Positions 58,243-64,000 of a DNA stretch of 64,000 nt are shown here, in pieces. The DNA is taken from positions 1,364,001 through 1,428,000 of the forward strand of contig NZ_FNTD01000004.1 in the NCBI RefSeq assembly GCF_900104815.1, given 5' to 3'. This stretch comes from Streptomyces misionensis (GTDB taxonomy: Bacteria; Actinomycetota; Actinomycetes; Streptomycetales; Streptomycetaceae). A program made the position numbers and the translations under genes. How positions within the stretch are numbered: position 1 is the first letter of the stretch; each line of letters begins with the position of its first letter. Below the pieces are notes generated by a model. The model was not told the DNA's origin. It worked only from the letters and a program-made list of their open reading frames with translations, and did not search any database.

Positions 58243-61200
58243 ATGGGCTGGTGGGAGGGGGTCCGGCGCCGGGTGGGCGGGGGCACGGCGGGCACGGCCC
58301 CGGCCGGCGCCCCGGCGGGTCCGGCTGCCGCCGGGGGAGCCCCGGGGGCGGGTACGGGCACGGAAGGCCCGGCCGCGTCCGTGCCGGCTGACTGGGACGG
58401 CGGCTGGCGCCGGGTCGCGCCGGTCGTGCCGACCGTCTCCCGCGCCCCGCTCGGCGTCAGCGACGGCCTGACCTTTCGCTCGGGCCTCGCCTCCTGGCAG
58501 AACCCGTCCTTCGACCGGGGCCTCGGCCACGGTCTGCTGCCCTCGGCCCCGGCCGGTCTCGTCCATGGTGTGACCCGGCCCGCGGTGCGGCGGTCGGCGC
58601 CCGCCGAGGGCGGGCCGTTGCCGCTGCGTGCGGTGCGGCGGGACGCCGCCGAGGGTGACGAGGGCGCCGGTCCCGAGGCCCGGATTGTGTCGGCGGCCCG
58701 GCCGTCCGGCCCTCGGGCGCCGCGTCCGGCAGGAAGTGCCGCTCCCGGCTCAGCGGCCGGGGCCCGGCCCGTCGCGCAGGCGCCCGTCCAACGGGCGGTG
58801 GCCGACGGCGCCGGACCGGTGAGCGGGCCGGTGACCGGTCCGGTGCTGCCGGTGGTACGGCGCGTCGCCGTCGTACCGCACACCGCGAACGCCGTACCCG
58901 CGCCCGGTGCCGGGGAGTCCGGACCGGTACGGGCCCAGGCCGCGCCCCGTACGGCGCCAAAGGCCGCGGCACCGGTCGTGCGCCCCCGGCCGGTCGGGCC
59001 CTCGTTGACCGTCGCCCGCCGGGCGGCCCGGCCGGTGCGCCGGGTCACCGCGCTGCGGCCGAAACCGCTGCCCGGCGGAACGCCCGCGCGGGCGGAGCCC
59101 GTGGTGCAGCGTGCCGCCGCTCCCGTGCGCCCCGGTAGCCGGTCCCCGCTGGGTGCCGCGCTCGGCGCCCCGCTGGGGGAACTCCCGCCCACCGCCGTCC
59201 CGGCGGCCTCCGACGCGCCCGGCCCGGCAACGGCCGGCAATCGGCCGGGGAACGATCCTTCGCTCCCGGTGGTGCAGCGCCAGGTGGGGGCTTCGGAACC
59301 CGCGACGACGGGCACGCAGGCCGCCGGACCGCGTCCGACGCGGGGGGCCGACGCCGACGGTGCCGGCTCCGCCCCTCCGTCCGTCCGGCGCCGGACGGAC
59401 GCCTCCGGCACCCCCGCCGGCTCGGCCGACTCCGGGCCGCGCCCCGCCGCGCCCGGCAGCGGGCGGGCCACCGGCACGACGGCACCCGTCGTCGGGCACC
59501 ACCCGGACGCCACCGGCCCCGCGGCAGCCGACGCCCGGGCGGCGGCAGGCCCCTTGCTGCCCGCCGTACAGCGCCGGGCGGACGACACCACCGCGGCCGG
59601 TGCCGGGGCGGCGTCCAGGCCGGTGCTGCCGGGAGCGCGCCCCCGGCCCGACGCCTCCGGTCCGGCCGGTGACGCACCCGCACCCCCTGACGCCCGGACG
59701 GCGACCGATCGCCAACTCCCCGTCCTACAAGGGCGCATGGCCGACGCCGCCCCAGCCGAAGCCGGGCCGGCGTCCAGCCCGCTGCTGCCGGCGACCCGAG
59801 CGGACGCTTCCACCCCGGCCGGAAACGAATCCGCGCCCACGACCACCCGCCCCACCGCACCCGACGCCCGGATGGCGAGTGATCGCCAACTCCCCGTCGT
59901 ACAACGCCAAACGACCGACACCGCCCCCGCCGAAGCCGGGCCGGCGTCCAGCCCGGTGCTGCCGGGAACCCGAGCGGACGCTTCCGCCCCAGCCGATGCC
60001 GGGCCGACGCACCGGCCGGCGCCGTCGGCCGTGCGGCGCCCGGCGGACGGCGCCGCCCCGGCCGAAGTCCGGGCGGCGTCCGGGCCGTTGCTGCCCGGTG
60101 CCGAGCACCGGGCGAAGGCTCCCGAGTCCGCGGAGCCCCCGGCCGCGGCCCGTCCGGCCACGCCCGGCGGACGGCCGGCCACCGCGCCGGAACTCCCGGT
60201 CGTGCAGCGCCAGTCGGCGGCTCCCGGTGCGACTGGTGCCCTCCCCGGGGGCGGAAGCCCGGCCGGTCCGGCGGCCGCCGGGGAGAGGGGCGGCTCACCG
60301 CACCGCGCCGGCGGCGCCGCTCCCTCCGGGGCCCGTGCCCGTGGCGGTCTGGGCGCGCCCCTCCCCGCGCTGCCGCCGACCGCCTCGCCGCGCGGCCCGG
60401 CCCCTGCCCGGCCGGACGGCCGGCCCGCGGCCGCTCCGCTCCTGGGCGCGCGTCCCGGGGCCGACTCCCCCGTCCCGCCGGGCGTCTCACCGTCCGGTGC
60501 GGGTGTCGCGCGGCCCCCGGCCGCACCGCTGGTGCCCCGGCTCGCACCGCCCCCGACCGGCGACGCGACCGGCACGACCGGCCCCGGCCGCACGACCGCC
60601 GCGCGCCCCGCCGCACCGACCAGCCCCACCGCCCGAACCAGCCCCACCGCGCCGACCGGTCCCGTCGTCGTGGCCCGTGCCCTGGCCGGGACCCGGCCCA
60701 CCGTGCCCGCGCCTGCCCCTGCCCTCTCCCTGCTCGCCGCCCGTCCGCTCGCCCTCAGCACCCGGGTCCCGGACGGCACGCCGCGCGCCCGCCAGGACGT
60801 GCCGGCCGGGCCGCCCGTGGTCGCCGCGTCCTGGCGGCGCGAACCGCCGCCCCCGGCTCCGCACGACCCCGTGCGGCGGGCGTCCTCCGCTCCCGGGCCG
60901 TCCGCCACGGCGGCCCGGACCGAGGTCCCCGTCGTCCGCCCGGCCGCCCCCGTCCAGCGGGCGGCGTCCGGCGCCGCCCCGGGGACGCGCGCGCCCGCGC
61001 TGCCCCTGGCCGAGGCGCAGGCACCGCCGCTCCAGGGCGCCCCGACCCCGCAGAGCGCGCCCGGTCTGCCCGTGCCGGTGGTCCGCGCGGCCCGGCCGGA
61101 ACAGTCGGCTCCCGTTCCCCCGGGGGCCGTTCCGGTGCAGGTCGTCCAGCGGGACGCGACGAAGGCCGCGCGTGGCGGCCGGCCGCGGTCGGTCTCCGCG

Positions 61201-61386
61201 CCGCCCTCCTTCCCGGCGGCGGCCACCACTCCGGACGTCCAGGAGGAAGCGGCGCCGCAGGAGGCGCCCGCGATCGACCTGGAGGACCTGGCGCGCCGCC
61301 TGCTGGACCCGCTGTCCCGGCTGCTCCGCGCCGATCTGCGGCGCGGCCGGGAACGCGCCGGTCGGCCCTACGACGGACGCCGCTAG
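58243..61386 (+). CDS. Large disordered repeat protein with VQR motifs, CIS-locus
   Basis: A 1,047-aa protein, almost wholly Ala/Pro/Arg/Gly and predicted disordered. Short motifs of the type PVVQR(Q) recur at least eight times, and tandem units of about 53-58 residues (PDAR, RQLPV, VQRQ, PAEAGPASSP, RADAS) lie at 59527-60033. The first 90 residues (MGWWEGVRRRV; LTFRSGLASWQNPSFDRGLGHGLL) and the last 45 (AIDLEDLARRLLDPLSRLLRADLRRGRERAGR) look ordered and amphipathic. Short VQR-type linkers also occur in DUF4157 effector-associated proteins. The place in the operon suggests a structural or loading role, perhaps tape-measure or lumen-related, but this is unproven. Confidence 0.75.
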   Translation: MGWWEGVRRRVGGGTAGTAPAGAPAGPAAAGGAPGAGTGTEGPAASVPADWDGGWRRVAPVVPTVSRAPLGVSDGLTFRSGLASWQNPSFDRGLGHGLLPSAPAGLVHGVTRPAVRRSAPAEGGPLPLRAVRRDAAEGDEGAGPEARIVSAARPSGPRAPRPAGSAAPGSAAGARPVAQAPVQRAVADGAGPVSGPVTGPVLPVVRRVAVVPHTANAVPAPGAGESGPVRAQAAPRTAPKAAAPVVRPRPVGPSLTVARRAARPVRRVTALRPKPLPGGTPARAEPVVQRAAAPVRPGSRSPLGAALGAPLGELPPTAVPAASDAPGPATAGNRPGNDPSLPVVQRQVGASEPATTGTQAAGPRPTRGADADGAGSAPPSVRRRTDASGTPAGSADSGPRPAAPGSGRATGTTAPVVGHHPDATGPAAADARAAAGPLLPAVQRRADDTTAAGAGAASRPVLPGARPRPDASGPAGDAPAPPDARTATDRQLPVLQGRMADAAPAEAGPASSPLLPATRADASTPAGNESAPTTTRPTAPDARMASDRQLPVVQRQTTDTAPAEAGPASSPVLPGTRADASAPADAGPTHRPAPSAVRRPADGAAPAEVRAASGPLLPGAEHRAKAPESAEPPAAARPATPGGRPATAPELPVVQRQSAAPGATGALPGGGSPAGPAAAGERGGSPHRAGGAAPSGARARGGLGAPLPALPPTASPRGPAPARPDGRPAAAPLLGARPGADSPVPPGVSPSGAGVARPPAAPLVPRLAPPPTGDATGTTGPGRTTAARPAAPTSPTARTSPTAPTGPVVVARALAGTRPTVPAPAPALSLLAARPLALSTRVPDGTPRARQDVPAGPPVVAASWRREPPPPAPHDPVRRASSAPGPSATAARTEVPVVRPAAPVQRAASGAAPGTRAPALPLAEAQAPPLQGAPTPQSAPGLPVPVVRAARPEQSAPVPPGAVPVQVVQRDATKAARGGRPRSVSAPPSFPAAATTPDVQEEAAPQEAPAIDLEDLARRLLDPLSRLLRADLRRGRERAGRPYDGRR
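59527..60033 (+). repeat. Tandem coding repeats in the disordered protein
   Basis: Two 174-bp units begin at 59686 and 59860 with nearly identical DNA over stretches such as GCCGGGCCGGCGTCCAGCCC, so the duplication is recent. A more diverged 159-bp unit starts at 59527. All keep the reading frame. Confidence 0.75.
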
Positions 61387-61434
61387 AGGACACACCGAAG
61401 GACGCGCTGAGGACATGGAACGGATGGCCCACGG

Positions 61435-61860
61435 ATGACGGACAACATCTTCGCGACGAGCGTGTTCTTCCGGCTCTCGATCGGCGGCAACGATCTGGGG
61501 GCCTTCCACACCTGCTCCGGGATGGGCGCGCAGGTGGAGCTGGAGAGTTACGCCGAGGGCGGCAACAACGGCTTCACCTGGCAGCTGCCGGGCCGGGTCA
61601 CCTGGTCGAACATCACGCTCACCCGGCCGGTCACCGCGGACACCGTCAAGATCGGCCGCTGGCTCGACCAGACGCTGCGCCGGGTGGAGCCCAAGGACGG
61701 GGAGATCGTGGCGCTGAAGCCGGATCTGTCCCGGATCATCAGCTGGCAGGTGCTCGGCATCGTGCCGGTGCGCTGGCAGGGCCCGTCGTTCGATCCGGCG
61801 TCCTCGCAGGCGGCGGTGGAGACGCTGGAGATCGCCCACGAGGGGCTGCGGCCCTCCTGA
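61435..61860 (+). CDS. Second tube-like protein (tube initiator, Pvc5/gp19-like)
   Basis: A 141-aa tail tube-fold protein: FFRLSIGGNDLGAFHTCSGMG, then TWSNITLTRPV and ETLEIAHEGL. In other contractile injection systems a tube paralogue at the baseplate end joins tube to spike, and this gene lies next to the LysM and VgrG-like genes, so it is probably the initiator. Confidence 0.9.
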   Translation: MTDNIFATSVFFRLSIGGNDLGAFHTCSGMGAQVELESYAEGGNNGFTWQLPGRVTWSNITLTRPVTADTVKIGRWLDQTLRRVEPKDGEIVALKPDLSRIISWQVLGIVPVRWQGPSFDPASSQAAVETLEIAHEGLRPS

Positions 61861-61909
61861 TCCCACCCCCGCCCCCGACGCCCCGATCCGTTCGAAAGGA
61901 GTTCCCGGT

Positions 61910-62632
61910 ATGTCCCCTGCTGCCCGCACCAGCCGTGCCCGGGCCCAGCTGACCCTGAGGGAACCCCCTTCGGTGGTCGGCGCGAAGCCCGGCGGAACCA
62001 TCGCGCGGCTGAACCTCCAGTTCAACCCGTCCACCTTGCAGTTGCGCAAGACCACCTCGTGGCGGCGCACGCCCTCGCGGATGGCCGGGCAGTCGGCGCT
62101 GCCGGAGTTCGTGGGCAGCGGGCCGCGGGAGCTGAGCCTGGAGGTGTTCCTCGACGCGACCTCGACGCACGACGACTCGGTCGAGCAGGCGGTGGAGAAG
62201 CTGATGAAGGGCTGTGTGCCGACGCCGGCGAGTCTCGCGCGGAAGAAGCCGGCGAGCCCCTGGGTGCGGTTCGAGTGGGGCACCGCGCGCACCACGTCGT
62301 TCGACGGGGTGCTGTCCAGCCTGTCGGTGACGTACACGCTGTTCGACGTCGACGGCAAGCCGCTGCGGGCGACCTGCGCGCTGTCGGTGGAGGAGGCGAG
62401 CGTCGACCCGGCCGGGCAGAACCCCACCTCGGGATCGCGCACGGCCCGCAGCACTCACACGGTGGTGGCCGGGGACAGCCTCGCGCTGCTGGCCTGGCGG
62501 GAGTACGGCAACGCGACGGCCTGGCGGGTCATCGCGGAGGCGAACGGGATCGACGACCCGATGGACCTGCCGCCCGGCACCGAACTGGTGGTGCCGGCGC
62601 TCGGGGACGCGGGCGGTGAGGAGGAGCGGTGA
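61910..62632 (+). CDS. Baseplate LysM protein (Pvc7/gp53-like)
   Basis: A 240-aa protein. The N-terminal 160 residues resemble the CIS tube/baseplate adaptor (LNLQFNPSTLQLRKTTSW, FVGSGPRELSLEVFLDAT, SSLSVTYTLFDVDG). The last 55 residues are one LysM module (HTVVAGDSLALLAWREYGNATAWRVIAEANGI), here used to hold the baseplate and spike rather than peptidoglycan. Its stop overlaps the next gene (GTGA). Confidence 0.9.
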   Translation: MSPAARTSRARAQLTLREPPSVVGAKPGGTIARLNLQFNPSTLQLRKTTSWRRTPSRMAGQSALPEFVGSGPRELSLEVFLDATSTHDDSVEQAVEKLMKGCVPTPASLARKKPASPWVRFEWGTARTTSFDGVLSSLSVTYTLFDVDGKPLRATCALSVEEASVDPAGQNPTSGSRTARSTHTVVAGDSLALLAWREYGNATAWRVIAEANGIDDPMDLPPGTELVVPALGDAGGEEER

Positions 62633-64000
62633 GCACACCGGAGGCGCGGGGCGGCCGGTCCTTCGCGGCGGACCCGATCGTGGAGGCACCCGGCGAGCTG
62701 CCGCAGGTCTGGGCGGCCCAGCTGGTCAGCTGTCTGGTGGACGAGAACGTGGGCCTGCCGGACACCGCGGTGCTCACCTACCGCGATCCCGACAACGAGT
62801 TCCTGGGGGCGAGCGGCATCACCCTCGGCACGCCGTTGCGGGTGTCGGTGATGACGGTCTCCGGGCAGTCGCGCGAGACGTTGTTCGACGGCGAGGTCAC
62901 CGCGGTGGAGATCGACCGGGACGGCACCGGGTCGTTCACGGTGGTGCGCGGCTACTCCAAGGCGCACCGGCTCCAGCGGGGCCGCAAGGTGGTGGCGTAC
63001 CGGAACATGACCGCCGAGGCCATCGTGCGCAAGGTGGCCGCGGGCGCGGGTCTCGCCTGCGGGAAGGTGGAGGCCGCGCCGGTCACCTACAAGCAGTTGT
63101 CGCAGGCCAACGTCTCCGACTGGGACTTCCTGCAGTACCTGGCGGGCGAGAGCGGCGCGCAGGTGCGGGTGGACACCAAGGGGGTGCTCCAGTTCACCCG
63201 GCCCGAGCCGGCGTCGGGGGCGCCCGCGCCGTCGACCCCGGCCACGCAGAACCCGATGGTGCTGGAGTACGGGCGCAATCTGCTGGCGTTGCGGGCGGCG
63301 CTGTCGGGCGCGGACGGCGCGTCCTCGGTGGAGGTGCGCGGCTGGGACGTCACCACCAGGACCCCGCTGGTGGCCCGGCAGCCGTCGGTGGCCAGCAAGA
63401 CGGTGCTGCCCGGCCTCTCCCCGGCGCTCGCCGCCACGTTCGGGGCGTCGGCGAAGCTGACGGTGACGGACACCCCGTACCGTACGCAGGCCGAGACGAC
63501 CGCGGCCGCGGCGGCGATCTCCGCGCAGGTGGCCGACGGGTTCGCCGAGCTGGAGGTCGTGGCGGAGGGCAGTCCGAGGCTGCGGGCGGGGCTGCCGGTG
63601 GCGCTCGGCAACGTCGGGCCGGCGTTCTCCGGCCGGTACACGGCGACGGCCGTGCAGCACAGTCTGGACCCCGGCGAGGGCTACCGGACCACGGTGTGGG
63701 TCAGCGCCAGCCCGGACCGGTCCCTGGCGGGCCTGGTGACCGGCGCCAACGCGCCCGGCCGCGGGCCGCGCATCCCGGGTCTGGCGATCGGCGTGGTGAC
63801 GGACGTGCGGGAGCCGGGCGGCGCGCAGAACGGCGCGGTACGGCTCAAGTTCCCCTGGCTGGACGACACTTACGTGACCGACTGGGTGCGCACGGTGCAG
63901 TGGGGCGGCAAGGGCGGCGGGGGTGTGGTCAGCCCGGAGGTCAACGACGAGGTGCTGGTCGGCTTCGAACAGGGCCTGCTGGACTGCCCGTACGTCATCG
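62629..64000 (+). CDS. VgrG-like spike protein (gp27-gp5 fusion), partial
   Basis: At least 457 codons; the right edge cuts it. Residues 1-330 match the gp27-like hub (PQVWAAQLVSCLVDENVGLPDTA; VRGYSKAHRLQRGRKVV; SDWDFLQYLAGESGAQVRV). From about 385 an OB-fold begins (GLAIGVVTDVREPGG, VRLKFPWLDDTYVTDWVRTVQWG, EVLVGFEQG), the gp5-like start of the spike. GTG 62629 overlaps the LysM stop. It forms the tip hub with a PAAR protein expected beyond the window. Confidence 0.92.
   Translation, partial: MSTPEARGGRSFAADPIVEAPGELPQVWAAQLVSCLVDENVGLPDTAVLTYRDPDNEFLGASGITLGTPLRVSVMTVSGQSRETLFDGEVTAVEIDRDGTGSFTVVRGYSKAHRLQRGRKVVAYRNMTAEAIVRKVAAGAGLACGKVEAAPVTYKQLSQANVSDWDFLQYLAGESGAQVRVDTKGVLQFTRPEPASGAPAPSTPATQNPMVLEYGRNLLALRAALSGADGASSVEVRGWDVTTRTPLVARQPSVASKTVLPGLSPALAATFGASAKLTVTDTPYRTQAETTAAAAAISAQVADGFAELEVVAEGSPRLRAGLPVALGNVGPAFSGRYTATAVQHSLDPGEGYRTTVWVSASPDRSLAGLVTGANAPGRGPRIPGLAIGVVTDVREPGGAQNGAVRLKFPWLDDTYVTDWVRTVQWGGKGGGGVVSPEVNDEVLVGFEQGLLDCPYVI

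Noticed and set aside
59527..60033. Regular DNA repeats considered as a CRISPR or VNTR array
   Set aside because: Units are 159-174 bp, in frame, and encode a repeat peptide; there are no short palindromic repeats with unique spacers.
58185..61229. A 1,014-codon minus-strand frame opposite the VQR-repeat protein
   Set aside because: Low-complexity antisense; the plus-strand gene fits the operon with 3-nt spacing and ordered ends.

Overview
The window is very GC-rich, with strong third-position G/C bias, many GTG starts and dense start/stop overlaps. It carries typical actinomycete markers: a CYP105-like P450 with a 3Fe-4S ferredoxin, an HspR-type HAIR element, a Streptomyces-type contractile injection locus and a Pls-type polymerase. 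It is most likely Streptomyces or a close relative. I saw no rRNA, tRNA, CRISPR array or insertion sequence.

Layout. (1) 1-6132: the end of a non-ribosomal peptide synthetase (A-T-C-A-T-TE), translationally coupled to an FAD monooxygenase. (2) 6333-13740: housekeeping and accessory genes: membrane metallophosphoesterase, RhlE-type DEAD-box helicase with a small coupled leader ORF, CPT-like kinase, RBBP9-type hydrolase, metallo-beta-lactamase-fold protein, and an aromatic-ring FAD hydroxylase with its TetR regulator. (3) 13824-19540: a five-gene hydroxyproline-type catabolic operon in which every junction is a 4-nt overlap, preceded by an XRE-cupin regulator; the same operator-like sequence lies in front of both. 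(4) 19718-23710: a UbiA prenyltransferase / AMP-ligase / FAD amine-oxidase trio of unknown product. (5) 23806-31932: two small secreted proteins, MFS exporters, a MocR-type regulator, a GNAT enzyme, and a dnaK-grpE pair without dnaJ or hspR beside it, under a HAIR box. (6) 32021-35441: TetR, CYP105-like P450, ferredoxin and ferredoxin reductase, with a clear promoter and palindromic operator. (7) 35523-37415: a rearranged hydrolase pseudogene whose two halves lie on opposite strands, a tiny ORF, and two lipoproteins.

(8) 37628-46665 is the most unusual block. It encodes a 867-aa protein with the non-catalytic part of epsilon-poly-lysine synthetase (T domain, membrane segments, three left-handed beta-helix domains) but no adenylation domain. 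Then come an A-T-TE synthetase with only the C-terminal lobe of a condensation domain, a SyrP/TauD-like hydroxylase, and SbnB- and SbnA-like enzymes that would supply 2,3-diaminopropionate. The set reads as one operon ending in a strong hairpin, and I infer a cationic poly- or oligo-amino acid built on diaminopropionate.

(9) 46994-64000 (runs off the right edge): the first half of an extracellular contractile injection system: putative regulator, a large secreted beta-propeller protein, Pvc16-like cap protein, AAA ATPase, sheath, tube, two small accessory proteins, a disordered VQR-repeat protein, second tube-like protein, LysM baseplate protein and VgrG-like spike.
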